Positions 42,878 to 55,900 of a DNA stretch of 64,000 nt are shown piece after piece (the first letter of the stretch is position 1; each line of letters opens with the position of its first letter). The DNA is from Pseudoneurospora amorphoporcata (Eukaryota; Ascomycota; Sordariomycetes; Sordariales; Sordariaceae): the NCBI GenBank assembly GCA_033297205.1, contig MU859174.1, positions 1-64,000 on the forward strand. The letters run 5' to 3'. The position numbers and the translations under genes are program-made. Under the pieces are notes generated by a model. It was not told the DNA's origin, searched no databases, and was given only the letters and a program-made list of their open reading frames with translations.

Positions 42878-44379
42878 TGTGGTTTCGCGGTGAGGTGGTC
42901 TGTCGGCGATGGACTAATGGAGGGAGGTGGGGGGTTTAGGGTCGGGGTGACGGTCGGTGACTACGCAGGACTCGGCGGGGACAGCGAATGGAGTGAAGCG
43001 GTGGGCGTTGGCTCTGGGGAGCAGGATCCGATTGTAGGATATCGCGGATACGGTTTTCGTGACGGATGATGGCCGGCGGCTGGAATACTATCGGTCGGTC
43101 GAATAGGTGTATGGATGGCGCACGTGTTGACAATGGAATCCTGATCGATACCGTAGGTATCTTGGTTGTTCGCAGGTTGTTTGAATGTTTCACTGCTACC
43201 TTCTCTAGTGTAGTTTGTGCTACGTAAGTCGGTGCTAGCTTTTAGTGCCTGTGCTGTTGCGTGCTGGGCGGCTGCTGTGGTCGGCGACGTACAGAATGGA
43301 GCACGGGAAACTGGAGCCTGGGCGAGCGTGACACATCACGACAGGGTTCAAAATGACGGGAGGACGTTCAGGTTGGGAAGATCGGGAGGTCCGTTGGTCG
43401 GCACCAGGCCTCTCAGCGCGAGGTAATCGCCCGAAATACGACCCGTGATTGGCCCAGATAGGAGGCCTGGCTAGCCCCAGCATATGGGGCCTCTGCATTG
43501 CCACCCCGCCCTGCCCGCGCTTTCCACGGATTCCACGCTATGACGCAGTCCTGTGGCTGGTGAGCCCCCTACACTACATAGCGTGTGTGCCAGACTGCCA
43601 GTGTGCCGCAAATCTCAAGAGGGTCCCGCTTGGCACCGTGAGTGACATACCTAAGGTACGCTGGCCAATTGAGCGGTAAACACTGCAGCGAACCTCATTC
43701 GTTGCTGGGCGGTCTGCACTGCTGGCCCCCATTGGCCTCCCGTCCTTCACCGAACGAAACCGGCGATTCGATCTTCTAACGGTCTCGGCAGTTGCGGTGG
43801 AGAGAAACGGGGAGCGGCTTTTTGCCCTTTTGAGCCAGGAGATGAACAAGAAAAGGAGCGGACAGGGAGAGCCAACTGGCTCGGCCTCGCGGGTTTTTTG
43901 GGAGGTACGGCGACGGCAAGGGATGGCAAGTCCGCAGACAGGCATCAAGCCACACAGTACCTCTAGCTTGCTGTGCACGGGCAGCAAAGTCCCGCCAATT
44001 CGCAACGGACTACGGAAGGGAACTGAGCTGCTTCGCTGGGCTCAGACTGGCTACAGAGGCCTTTCCGATAACTTTTTTTTTATCAGTGGCTCCTGCGGGC
44101 TGTTCGTGGCTCGCGCACCCCCGAGCATATGAAGGGTTTTTCGTTTTCTGGACAAAACTTGGAGCATAACCATAAACCACGGATTCCATACTTTCCGGCT
44201 TGACTCGCTCCTCTTCTTCTCCATTTCATCTTTTCTTGTCTTGGGCAGTTTCCTTTTTATCCAACAACAACTCTTAGACTCTAGACTTGGTATCCATTTT
44301 CCTTTTCTCTTGGGGCTTCCCACTCAGCTAGGAACCACACTCCACCACAGCTCGGCTCGGAACACGACCCATTGGCATC
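42878..44379. other. Divergent intergenic region
   Basis: 1.5 kb between the start codons of the ESCRT gene (-) and the DUF427 gene (+). It contains promoters of both. No gene seen. Confidence 0.45.
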
Positions 44380-45123
44380 ATGTCGATTCGCAAGCTCAAC
44401 GTGCAGACCTTCCCGCGCCCCCCGCTGGTCGAGAGGGCGCCCCGTCACATTCAGATCAAGTGGCATGGTCAGCTCATCGCTGACGTCCCTCCTGGTGAGG
44501 CGTACTGGGTTCTGGAGACCCATCATCCACCCAGTTAGTCCACTCCCGTTCTTCCCGCAGTCTCCGTTCCCACGTCGGGTAGTTCCTCCAGCGTTACACC
44601 CCGTCCCGACATCCACCCCAGAACCCAGCACGGCCAGGTCCAGGCCGCTGATATGATGTCCGGTTCACCTTTTTTTCGATGATGCATGTCCTGTCTCTCA
44701 GTCTTGCGTCACTCCAGCTCAGCTCGTGACGCTGCCGTGAATGCTTTGCGAAAACCGCCCACTAACTCTCATGCTTCCCCGTCTGCAGCTTACTACATCC
44801 CCCCCTCGCTCGTGCGCCTCCCCCTCGCGACTACTCCCAGGTCGACCTTCTGCGAGTGGAAGGGTACCGCCACATACTACTCCATCATGAGCCCCATTTC
44901 CGCCGCCGAGACCATTTCCAACAGAATCTGGGCCTACAACGAGCCCGCGAAGGGATATGAGGCCATCAAGGGCTACCTTGCCTTCTATGCCTCCCCTTGG
45001 GAGTGCTATGTCGACGGCGAGCGCGCCCAGCCCCAGCCCGGTGACTTCTATGGCGGTTGGGTCACGAGCGACGTCGAGGGTGTCGTCAAGGGCCAGTGGG
45101 GAACCTGGGATCCTGTCCTTTAG
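44380..45123 (+). CDS. DUF427 domain protein
   Basis: Single-domain protein of 162 residues of the DUF427 (NTP_transf_9) family, which is widespread and without known biochemical function. Two exons, 44380-44533 and 44789-45123; the 255-nt intron has donor GTTAGT and acceptor TGCAG and joins ETHHPP to TYYIPPSLVRL. Typical family blocks are HIQIKWHGQLIADV, YYIPPSLVRLPL, STFCEWKGTATYYSI and YLAFYASPWECYVDGER. The block order (WHGQ, ETHHPPTYYIP, CEWKG, Y-x-AFYP/ASP) matches other fungal members. No signal peptide or membrane segment. The intron is long compared with its neighbours. Confidence 0.87.
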
Positions 45124-46959
45124 GGAGTTACAGATCGGATAGAAAACAACAAAGATTTTTCAAAGGTCAGGGAATTTAGGGGGAGCTTCTCTTGGTGTGC
45201 TGAGGGGTTTTTCTGGAGTTGGGCCGGAAGGGTTATAGAAACGCATACACATGGCTGGTTATTAAAACGGTGCATATGGGATCGGAAAGCGCGTTTTGTT
45301 GGGAAGAACAACAACAGAAGAAAATTTCATCATCCTCTAGATGGCGCTGCATCACATAGAAGAGGCATTCGATGCAAATCGACCATGGCATGTTGGATTC
45401 TCTTGCTTGAGTGGGATCGCGAGGACTAGGTCAGTGTTGGTGTGATATGTTAGGGTGTAACAGATTTGGACGTGAAGAGGCTCTCAGATGCGGGACGGAA
45501 TCGGAACGACGTCGTGATATTGAGCCTTTGGGTGTGATGTTGAGCGGACGGTCGAGCCCGGGGCGCCGAGACTCCGAGCATCCACCGGATCCTGCGATCG
45601 CCCGTGAGACATTGGAGGACGAACCGGTGCTAGGCTAGACCGAGCGTGTGCCCACTTCGGGAGCCCCATTCGCTGATGCAAGAGGCCGCTTGGCCAAACG
45701 TATGTATGTGTAATAGCTCAAGACAACGCCGCGAAGACTGGAGAGGGGAAAGGTAGTGTAAGTCGATCTGGGTTCGGTTAGCTACACCGGCCCCAGACAC
45801 GGCTCCATAGGATAAGGATGATGATATGTTCGAGAAAATGTGGAAGTCCGATGAACGATGAAACAAACACAGATGAAGACGGGGGGCAAGGGGTGTCCGG
45901 CCTTATATCATTCTCATTAGTCTTCCCCTAGCAAGCGTCGTCAGTTGCCCAGTTGATCCCCGTTGGGAACTCCACAGGTAGTGGAGGATATCGTGGATTA
46001 GTCGTGGGTAAAGCTGGACAAGAGATGGCGTTAAAAGTGGAAAGTTGCTAAGTTTAGTATGAAGAATGGAGGTGTGAGATTTGGGGTAACAAGTGGGAAA
46101 CGTTTCCTATCCACCAGCGGATGTGGAAAGCGGGAAGTTAACATGAAAGTCTAGAAGGTGGCTCCATCAAGAGAAGTGCCATGTGGGAAGCAAGCAGAGA
46201 CAAGACAAGAAAAATATGTGGAAAAAGGCGAGGCTAGTAGATGACAGATGGAGACGACGGGGAGATGAGGTTGTAGTTCTAAACCCAACCTGAGCCGTGG
46301 GAGGCTCTGCACGCGTTCCCATCGTTTTAGGTTCACAAGCAACCGAATGGAATTTCTATACGGGGGAAGCCGAACCGTCGTGACCACTGTTGCTTTCTTT
46401 CCTTTCTTCTTTCATGAGACACATTCTGAGCCTCCTGAATGGTCAAAAGGCCCCAGAGCCAAGCCATGGTTGGCTCCAACGGCGTCACACCTTACACTGT
46501 ATCTTAGTGTAAGCGAACGCCACCACACCATCCACAACTGGCACTCCATCTTCATCCACCTTTACTTAACTACATCGGGATGGCATTTGCAACCACGATT
46601 TGCAAAATGCCAGGGGAGACCGGGAGAGACCTGATAAGCCGTGAGACCGTTGGGTCCCGGCTTACGACTCCGCGGAAGTGTCGCCGCTGTTGGATCTACC
46701 GAACTTCACAATCACATTCACGACGCGAGTTTCCTGTCTCTGTCGCTTTAATTTTCTCCAGGTTTATTATCGGCTTTGGGCGTCCAAAATCCTTCCTCGT
46801 GGAAGTGTGCTGAACACAAGAACCGCGGTACGTGCGCTGAGAACAGACCGACCACCCAGCACATCATCACTCACCATCCAGGAATGACGGGACCTTCGGG
46901 GCAGCAACCATGTGGACAGAAGACGAGGATGGAACGAAGAGAGGGAACCGCCAAGTGAA

Positions 46960-46960
<1 letters not shown>

Positions 46961-46993
<33 letters not shown>
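46961..46993. repeat. 33-base poly(A) run
   Basis: Uninterrupted A homopolymer in non-coding DNA. I see no sign of a retroposed gene next to it. Confidence 0.95.
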
Positions 46994-46995
<2 letters not shown>

Positions 46996-49900
46996 AAAGA
47001 TCAGAGACGATGATCCCAACCAAGGTCACTGCTAGATCACAAAGGTAATCACCAATGATCGTCAAACCCCATCTTCTACGAAATATCGCAAGGACGGAAA
47101 ATACCATTTCGTCTTCTCCGAGCTTGCTCCGGGGTTTCCGACCGCGGATTTAGGAAAGGGACCAGAGGAAGTTTGAAAGGGAGTGAGCGGGGTCCCGATT
47201 GATCACCCGCTGCGCCAATCCATTCTTGAGCAATCACGAAACAAACACAAAGGGAGGAGGGAGACGAAGCCACTGAAGATGATAACAACAAAAAAGAAAA
47301 TGGAAAAGGACCCAAAATTCATTGGAGCGGAATGCCGACAAAACATGGAGAGTTGAAAACCAGGCAGGAAAAAACCAAAAAGCCACGAGGTCTTGGCGTT
47401 TCTTCCTCAATTCTCAAATTCTCACACCCATTTTCAGCCCTTGGCGGATTTTGGAGTCAGTTCACGCTGCTTTCTGAATGGCTAGCAGATCCGGATCGGA
47501 TCACCGCCCGATCAGCACGGAGATGAAGCGAGCCACGTTCGGAGGATGCCAAAAATGAACCTACCCTGAATACGGGTTCAATTTTATTGACTTCCTCCTG
47601 CGGAGGATCTGCAATCGTTCTTGATAAGATCTTTTTCCACATCACTAGTGGCCAGAGGGCCGCTGCCTGGGTTTCATGTTGTGTGCCGTATCCCCCTTTT
47701 GCAAAACCCCCCTCTTTTGCAGATTATGGGCTGTCGGATGCATTTGCAAAAGTGGGGGACATTATTGGGACATTCCCGTACCTGCCAGAGCAGCCCATGG
47801 GCTGGACTTTTCGGTGACTTTTTTTCACGCTATCCTCTTATCGAAGGATTGTACACTATCTGATGCAGTTGTTCTCTTGAGGAAATAGACCTCAATCAGC
47901 ACCTCGCTTCGAGTGGCACAGGTGTGCCTTTGTGTGACCACGGAGATGCCGTAGAAACTCAGCGGGAAAATCGGATTTGGGGTCTGCAGCATTTTCATAT
48001 CCTTCCTGGGCCACATATCTCGCCTGCAAGCAGTCAGAGCCGGGCAGTGTGCTTGCCTCAGAACAAGGAATTTTTTGAAGATAACCGTACAGCCGGTGTC
48101 GTTGCCTTTACCTGAAGTATCAGGTATGTAGCCGTGTTAAAGGGAATCTCTTCCTGCAGATCCCGAATTCGATTTTCCCGGTTCTTTGGTGCCACAGTAA
48201 GCTGAAAGAAGCACGGCGTGTAAGCACGTATCTGCAACATCTGACACCCACATAATCAACGCTTTTGTGTAGTGCTAGAATAAAGACTTCCCATGTAGGG
48301 AAAATAATTCGCAAAGTCCGTGGTCCTGCAAAGGCTTTATTTGCTTACACATGTACATACATACCTACATAGGCTCACGGGTACGGGTACGATGGAGATA
48401 CGCTAGTCGTGATTTCGAGAAGGTGTGAGGAACACGGAAACGGCTTCGGCTCGTCAATCCACGCCCGGTGATGCTAACTTGGATTGTCACAAACAGCGGG
48501 GGATCAAGATTGCCGACTGTACGCTAGAGCACGAACTGACACTCAATAGATCCTTCGGCCAGGCGATAAAAGGAAGGTTATCGAGACACTTGCCAACAGT
48601 TGCCCCTGGATAGCGTATCATTGCCGGGTTTGCGGGCTGCGCGGAGCGTTCTGACCTGCCTTCCTCTTTTATTCAAACGGCCAAATACCCATTTGGTGGG
48701 GCAGTTGATAAAATGCGAGAAGGTGGTGAGGGGACTTTTGGAGCTTGGGAGAGGGAAAAGGTGGAGAGCAATGATGAAAAGAAAAGGGAGTTCTTTAGAA
48801 TGAGTTTCACTCAGCTCGCCATATGAGCTGTGCCAGTGTGATCTTGCTGCTATGTGTTCGAGCAATTAACTTCATCGAAAAACAGACATGGCAGCGTCGA
48901 GAATCCGCTTTGTGGCGATGGGATCATATGCTTTTCATTCAACCTCCCCTCTTTGTTTCATTGAATCGGAAGGAGGAAGGAGATCCACTTGAGCTCTCCC
49001 CGCCTTTGTTCCATTGAGGGCTCCACCCCGGCGACGGGTCTCGACTCCATCATTTCCTGCGGCCGCAGCCCCGGCGTGGGTTGCCATCAAGGTGGTTCCG
49101 TTCAGTGTACGTAAGACGACTCCGCAGACTCACCGCAAATAACATCCCTGGTTTTCGGGTCGGTCGCGGGGCTCGGTTTGAGCTGCCTCCGATAGGATTT
49201 GGTGGGTGAGGGGTTGTTGGCCGCCGTGGAAATCAGGTGATGGCCGAGCCCGGCTCGGTGAAATTGGGGTGTCTTGTGTGTCTGTGAATGGACGATTAAT
49301 CAATGGAGCGGCAATTGATCAATTAAATGAGCGTGTTCGAGGTCGGATTGAAAGAAAAAGGGGAAAGGGTTCCGAGTTCATTTACTCCGCATTTCGGGGG
49401 TCACCATCCGTTACTTTGTTTCACTGGACTTCCATCCGGGGTAATCAAGATGCCATTTTCTGTGACAGGAGGGGCCGGGCGCCGGCTAATGGCAAGTATG
49501 GTGTGTCCCAGTCTTTTGAACCCTCCATCCAGAACCGATGGATAGTTTCTACGTACTTCAAAGAGCCGTTCCGCCTGTCAGGCTCGGCGCTGATCATTGA
49601 GTGAGCCGAGAGAAACAAAGGATGGGAATAATTCGTTTAGGTCGCTTGGCCAAGCTTGGGAACCCACACTCTAATTTGTGGTTCGCAGCGATATGGCAGC
49701 TTCGGGGGATATTGAACGCGATGAGGTCTGGAGCATCACGGAAGCTGCGGCGTTTGGGCGAAAGAGTTGGTACCAGTGTTAAATTGCCATGGGCTTGGAT
49801 GATTGATGTGCCCTTGGATCATCTTGATACACTGTTGTCCTATTTGGTCTCCAAAGTCGTCCTTTTGACTTAATCCCTTGGCATGTCCGAATTGAGGCTT

Positions 49901-50889
49901 CAACAGGGATGAATACAGGCAATCGCCAGAACATTACCAATTCACCCAAAGTCCCAATGTTGAAGAAGTCGGATCTGCACTATTTGATGCATTGCTAGCT
50001 GGTTCCTATCAACACCCAGCAATGACATGCATGCGCGTTTTGTCGGTGTGATTGTTGAACTGGTGATGTTCACGCAGCATGTGCCTGGTGGTTAGTAACA
50101 GCGGTTCGTTAAAGAGGTGCCTATCGGGGGTCCGCTCTTGCAGCTGGCTCCATCGTTCCATGGCTTGTCCTTTCCGTAGGTATCTTACCTCAGCGCACCC
50201 ACCGTCGGACGATCATGCTCTAAGTAAAAGCGAGGGGGACATGGAGTCCGCGCCCCTTACAATGTCCGTCCCGACGATTGCACGTCTCCCGAGAAAGAGG
50301 CCCCGGGCATGATTAACAGCAGGACCGGAGAAGTGCCCTGCTTGTGACAAAATCCTAAGGCCCAGCGCTACCTACCCTAGGTTCGGAGGGGTTCGAGGGG
50401 TTTGATGGGGGCCCAGGGTGGAACTTCGGCCCTGCTCTGCGTGTTCTTACCCCTGACTGCGCATTGCCAGCACTGACTGGCATGAGCCGCCCCCACTAAC
50501 GTGCTTCTCGGCGATTCCCTGTTTTGGCATCTGGAGCCTCGATGCGAGGTCCAAGAGGGGCGCCGCAATGTTTCGTCAATCTGGGCGGCGGTGTGGCCAA
50601 TCAGACCAAGGAAGGGGGCCGGTTGCGTGCTGCCTTGGACGAAGCGGCAGGAATAAAGGCTGTGCTGCCTGAGGCACGAACCCCCTTTAATTGAAACCGT
50701 GTCCGGAAGATAAAAGCAGCCTGGCCTCCCACCCCTCGCCGAGACTCGACATCGTCCCCCCAGTCTGTTCAAACAAAACACCTGTCCTTTTCATCACACA
50801 ACCAACCAGCTTCCATCCTCGACCATTCCCGCTAGGCTCCCCTTTGGCGTCCTGGACTATCCTGGTGCCTACTACTGACTCACGCGTGG

Positions 50890-50925
50890 ATGGAGTCAAC
50901 CTTACCCGCGATGCATCAAGCCTAA
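50890..50925 (+). other. Upstream ORF in the HAC1 leader
   Basis: A 12-codon frame (MESTLPAMHQA, stop TAA) ends 189 bases before the HAC1 start codon. Fungal HAC1/hacA leaders often carry a uORF that lowers translation of the long mRNA, and stress-induced shorter transcripts skip it. Whether this one lies inside the transcript is not known from sequence. Confidence 0.45.
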
Positions 50926-51114
50926 CAAAAACCCCCATCTTCTGACGTATTAGTATTGGGGACTTAGGACGGCACCTCTTTACTGTCAGCCAAAGCATTC
51001 CAGTGTTTGTCTGCAATCAACACCAGGGTCAACATTAGTGACCACAACAGCATTCAATCATCAAACATCACCATACACACCTCAAGTCCTCCTACCGTGG
51101 CGCAGATACCTATC

Positions 51115-52528
51115 ATGGATTCCTGGGCTGCCCACTCTGCCGCGCCGGCCAACCTTAAGTTCGAGAATCCGGTCGAGTCTCTCCTAGCCACGCCTGGCGA
51201 GATCTTCCCCGAAGTCTTCGGTTCCGAGCGGGCGACATCAGTAACCCCATCTCTCGACATCATGTCACCGATTTCCATGGCAGACGACGCCCATACCGAC
51301 CTCACGGCTCTTGCTTCTCTCACAGTTCCTCAGATCCCGCCACGCTCGACGCCTGCCTCGACACCGGCGCCAGAAACCGAGAAGAAGCCTGTCAAGAAGA
51401 GGAAGTCGTGGGGTCAAGTCCTTCCAGAGCCCAAGACAAATCTCCCACCGAGGTACGTTGCATGTCACTAACGCTCTTCAAACCCCGGTCTAATCTTTGC
51501 TAACCTCCTTACAGGAAACGTGCCAAGACCGAGGACGAGAAGGAGCAACGCCGCGTCGAACGCGTTCTACGCAACCGCAGAGCCGCCCAATCGTCACGAG
51601 AGCGCAAGCGACTCGAGGTTGAGGGTTTGGAGAAACGCAACAAGGAGCTTGAAGCCCTTCTCGCGCAGGCTCAGCAGATTAACCAGGCTCTCATCAACGC
51701 ACTCCGTGAGAACGGTGTTGCTCCTACAATTGCCACACGACCGGCATCCTTCGATGGCCTCAACCCCACCCCAGTCACATTCTCACAAGAGCTCTTCAGC
51801 TCACAAGATGGCCACAACGTACCGAAGCACGACTCTCTCGAGCAACTGTTCCCTACAATCAAAACCGAAGAGACCGTCAACCCAGCATCTCTCTCTCCAG
51901 CCTTGACTCCTATCCCCAAGATGGAGGAAGAGGAGAAGGGAGACGAGCAATCGACGGCGGCCCAACCCGTTGCGGATGCCACCTCCACTGCGACTGTGAA
52001 CACTTCCCCCGATGCGACACAACATCCTGCTGCGGTGTTGTGTGATGACCTGCAGTGTCGGTCGGCGGAAGTGCCACGCTTCAAGTGCCTGGCAGTGTCC
52101 CAGCAGTCTCAGCCTCCGTCGCTGGATTCTCTCTCTTTGGTGCTTCTCTCGGCCTCAGCAATTTCGTGGATGATCTCGGTTTTCCAACGTCCTTTGATGC
52201 TGATCGCTACATCCATGAAACGGAATTTTTCTCTTCCCCCAGCCCCAGCAATTGTGATGAGTATAGTCTGGCTGGTGACGACACCGAAACCCCCCACTTC
52301 CCGACAAACCAGAACTTCTTCGATGAATTCATCAACCCCGACGTTTCACATGCCGCAAACAGCGACGAGCAGCAGCCGCAGCAACAATCTGAATTCTGCG
52401 CAACCGCGAACGCGTCACTCCACAACCTTGCGTATCCGAACGCTTCGGAAGATCCTTACCAGCAGCCCCATCCTGGCGCGTCCTTTAATGAATGCGACGA
52501 TGGAGGTATTGCGGTGGGTGGTATCTGA
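51115..52528 (+). CDS. hac1: bZIP transcription factor Hac1 (unfolded protein response)
   Basis: Master regulator of ER stress genes, activated by Ire1-mediated mRNA splicing. A normal intron (51453-51514, GTACGT...ACAG) joins LPPR to KRAKTEDEKEQRR. The basic region RVERVLRNRRAAQSSRERKR is the typical Hac1 DNA-binding sequence, followed by a leucine zipper (VEGLEKRNKELEALL). A second, non-spliceosomal intron of 23 nt (52030-52052) sits in RNA hairpins with CNG|CNGN loops. Removing it shifts frame from HPA into VSVGGSATLQVPGSVPAVS and yields a 442-residue protein ending DDGGIAVGGI at 52528, with an acidic/Gln-rich activation tail. Without splicing the frame continues to 52919 (580 residues). 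The start was set at the first ATG, 51115; earlier codons in frame are not ATG. The length fits fungal Hac1. Confidence 0.93.
52030..52052 (+). other. Ire1-dependent unconventional intron of HAC1, 23 nt
   Basis: The 5' cut lies in loop CTG|CTGC (52027-52033) on stem CATC/GGTG (52023-52026 with 52034-52037). The 3' cut lies in loop CTG|CAGT (52050-52056) on stem TGAC/GTCG (52046-52049 with 52057-52060, one U-G pair). Both match the CNG|CNGN pattern recognised by Ire1. Its length of 23 nt (2 mod 3) gives exactly the required frame change. A 20-nt option (cut after 52032) would keep frame but has no stem. Intron start CTGCGG, end GACCTG. Confidence 0.88.
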
Positions 52529-52919
52529 AGGGCGCACGGTACCCCAGGTTTCTGGAGAGGACGCTTCGGCGGCGGCGACAGCTGACAGAAAGGAGCAGCG
52601 AGCGCAGCCAAGTACTGGATTGCTGGCATTTTGGCCAAAGGGCGCCATGTTGCCATCGAAGGAAGTTTTGCTCACCTTGATCTGGACTTTGAGGGTAGAA
52701 GAGCGGAAGATGAGAGTCCGCGCACAACTCAGGGACTCCTCCTCGAAACTCTGTGGGTCAACCGGTGTCCCGTCAGTGATGACACACACACCAATCACAG
52801 ATAATAACAAATTTCAACAACAATACAAGTTGAAGGTAATACCAAGGCGGAAGTTGAAGGCTGGGCATTGTGGCCTTCCCAAAACCCACCTCGACACAGA
52901 GCGTCGGAGGATGTCTTGA
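52529..52919 (+). other. C-terminal extension of unspliced HAC1 frame
   Basis: The unspliced reading frame runs 130 codons past the stop of the spliced form and ends at 52919. The tail is Ser/Thr/Arg-rich without a recognised domain. In spliced mRNA this is 3' UTR. Confidence 0.6.
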
Positions 52920-55900
52920 TGATTTTTCCCATTTTTCCATTAACCACAATCTTGTATGACCTATTATATCTTTACTACTACTACCCAGCGGCATTTGGCA
53001 AAAACCGGAAGGGGCCAAAGGGGGGTACAGGGCTTGGGTTATCCGGCGTTTATGCTTGTTAGCGAGTGGCTTTATCGAAACAAATTGAACACGAACGTTT
53101 CTTGTTTCAAACCTCTTATCTTTTCAGTTCCCATTGTGTGATTGTTGTGTGATGCCCAAGTGAATGCCATGATGGAGGTAAAACGACAAGTTGCTAGTCA
53201 GGAAGGGTTTCTGTCCCTGACGAGTAGGTTGGTTGTTGTTGACGAGGGTTGGAGCCTCGATGCCGTGAGCTGAAGGAGTCGGTCCAAAGTCTCGGTTGGT
53301 CGCTGTACGCTGTTGTCTGTCTGCGAGGTTGGGAACGACAGGTTAAAAATATCATCCCTCGGCGAAGGAGAAAGAGAGGGAGGACCAGGTCACCAGAGTA
53401 TGTGATGCTGTTCTTCTTAAATAGCCCACGCTTTCAGAGGCCACGGCAGTCCTTCGAGAGTCTCCACTTTCGTGTCACACCACTTCAGTTTTTCCTTAGT
53501 CCAACACTACTTAGATGTTGGTTGGTCCTACGTAGGTACATCACCATTTGATTTAAAACATAAAAGTGAATGAATTCGAAAACTTGGCTGGGTGCTAAGA
53601 ATCATGCCTGAACTATGTACCATTTTGATGATCCCCATATAGGAAAGCAATGAAGAAAGCATTCATAGCCTTAACCGATCGACCACCAACTGGTTTGTTT
53701 GTTGTCCCTCTTTTCCGTTCTGTTATTGACATTTGACGTTGACGTTGACAAAACAAAAGATCCAAACAACAACAAGCCTCTAGTCTACTTGTACGTACCA
53801 AAGAAAGTTCAATGCTGAAAGAGAAGTGAACGGAAGGGCAAGGGGCTTGTTGCAAGCAAGTACTGTACCTATTGTAGGTAGGTAATGACTTCGGACCAAG
53901 TTTGGAATTCCGTAGTATGCACGTTTCGACTCAAGTAATCAAGGGAGGCGGGCTTATACAAGGTAGGTAACCCGGTTGTATAATTCCGGTATCACTGGGA
54001 ATTGCCTAGTCCGTTGGGTTGGCTTTCATGTCTTGGTTCGTCATTGACAAAAAGAGTTCAACGCCAGGCCGGGCCGCGCAACATTTATTGTTGGAAATGT
54101 GTACCTGGAGTTGGGACTTGGGAGTAGAAAGTATGAAGATCGCGGATGGGAATGGTCAATCCAGACAGAAGAACAGTCCTCACTGCATGCCGACGGAGAG
54201 AAGTTCGGGACAAACAGGAGCTTGGGGAAGCTTTAGTACTAAGGTTGTCACTGGTGGTGATGCAGAACATCTACAGGCATCATCATATCACCCATTGCCT
54301 CTCCAGTCCCGTCACATACCTAGGTACATCTCCGACCTTAATCAATGTCGCAAACAAGATCCTCTCTTTTAAAACCCAAAGCCCAAAAACCCAGTCTGGG
54401 AAACCTAAGCGCGGGGCAGGAGGGGGGTGTCTTGTCATTTGATGTCTGTCATGGGGAAGGAGCGTGCCGGCCACGCCGGGTGAAGGGGAAAGGAGCGATT
54501 GCAGGCACCTAGTATGTATCGTTCCAGCCGTCCGTCGTTCCTGCCGTTCTTAATACGCCGTTCCTGTGCAGCTTATGTGATAAACGAGGTCAACTTTGTC
54601 GGAGTTGTGACGCGGTTGACAAGACAAGATTGCGTTGTTGAAGTTTTCTACTTCGATGTTCCATTGTACCAAGATCCAAGACGGGATATTGAAGAGGGGA
54701 AAGGGACTGGGGCGATGCTGTGCCTTTCCCTTTTCCTGGACGAGAAGGAAGGGATGAAGAGTCCTCATCAACTCTCCCTTCGTGTACTGTTTCATTTTGG
54801 GTACAACAACATCCCGAGTAAGTGCCGTTGTACATATTTTGTGGCCGATGTTGCTGCCTTTGGCGTCCCGAATCTAGGACCTACTTAGGCTGGTGGTCTT
54901 CTGCATGGGTACTGGCCCGTTGAGCAAGCTGTCACTTCGCATTGAGAGGCTGCGAGAAGTCATGAAGTTGTCCATTGGTGGAAAAGTTGGCGTGTCCGTT
55001 ATTGGGGAGTCTCGTCAGACTCTATTCCAGTTGAGGTGACTGACGACTGACTGGCGATGTCCAGCATCTATCCGTTTTCTGAATAAGCCAAGTAAATCCA
55101 AGGCTCAGGAATAATTGTCACTGGTGGGTATAACGCGGGTGTGGGTAGTAAGTAGCAACGGGTGTTCTTCCCGCAGCCACTCCACACCTTGGCTAAGGTG
55201 TTCGCAGGAGGAGTAGACAGGGGAGTACGGTTCGGTCCCTTGGTGATATTAGTTGTGGATGTTGACCCCGCGTTCACCCCCCCACCAACGTGCCTTGCCA
55301 TGCCTTGCCGTCTGTCGTGTAACGTCGGGGATTCGGAGACTTCAACAAGATGCAGCCCACTGAGAAAGGAAATAACCGTCCGGAACGGCATGCTTGTCCA
55401 AACATGTTGCGGGAATCTTCTGCTTTGTGTTTTGAAACGTCCTTGTTGTCAAAGAGGTTGTTGCTAACGCGTCTTGACCCCAAATTGTTTTGGGTTTTGA
55501 CTCATCTTTTTATGGTCCCTTCTTCCCCCTTGGTCGTAACAATCCTGTTTTCCAACGTTTGGTATGGAAGTCTCTCTGGCGAAGCCGTAATCATTTTCTT
55601 GCGGCTCAGTCTTAGTGAAGGGGTATGCGATGTAAGTGCGGTGTTGTCATTGGGTGCTTTCCTATGTCACGAGGTGAGAACTACTGAATGGAAAGCAACG
55701 TCTTCCCCTCCTTCATCCTTCCAATAAAGACTATATTGAGGAACAAGAATAACGCACCATAGCCGGTATCCCGAAGATTGATCACACTCGGTAAAAGGGG
55801 AGGGAAGCACTTCATGCACTCCAATATTGATCTTGGTAACCTTTTTGAAGCTCGATACTCATAGAGGGATAGTTAGAATCTCGCCCGGCGTTACTAATGA

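Larger units (their letters stand above)
45124..51114. other. 6-kb gene-poor region upstream of HAC1
   Basis: No convincing protein gene. It carries a 33-A homopolymer (46961-46993) and long pyrimidine-rich stretches. Its right part must contain the HAC1 promoter and 5' leader, which includes a short upstream ORF at 50890. Confidence 0.5.

Noticed and set aside
46961..46993. Poly(A) run as mark of a retroposed gene
   Set aside because: No coding or tRNA-like sequence and no target-site duplication next to it.
52053..52103. Second possible HAC1 3' loop CAGCAGT at 52101
   Set aside because: It would give a 51-nt intron that does not change frame and has no matching stem.
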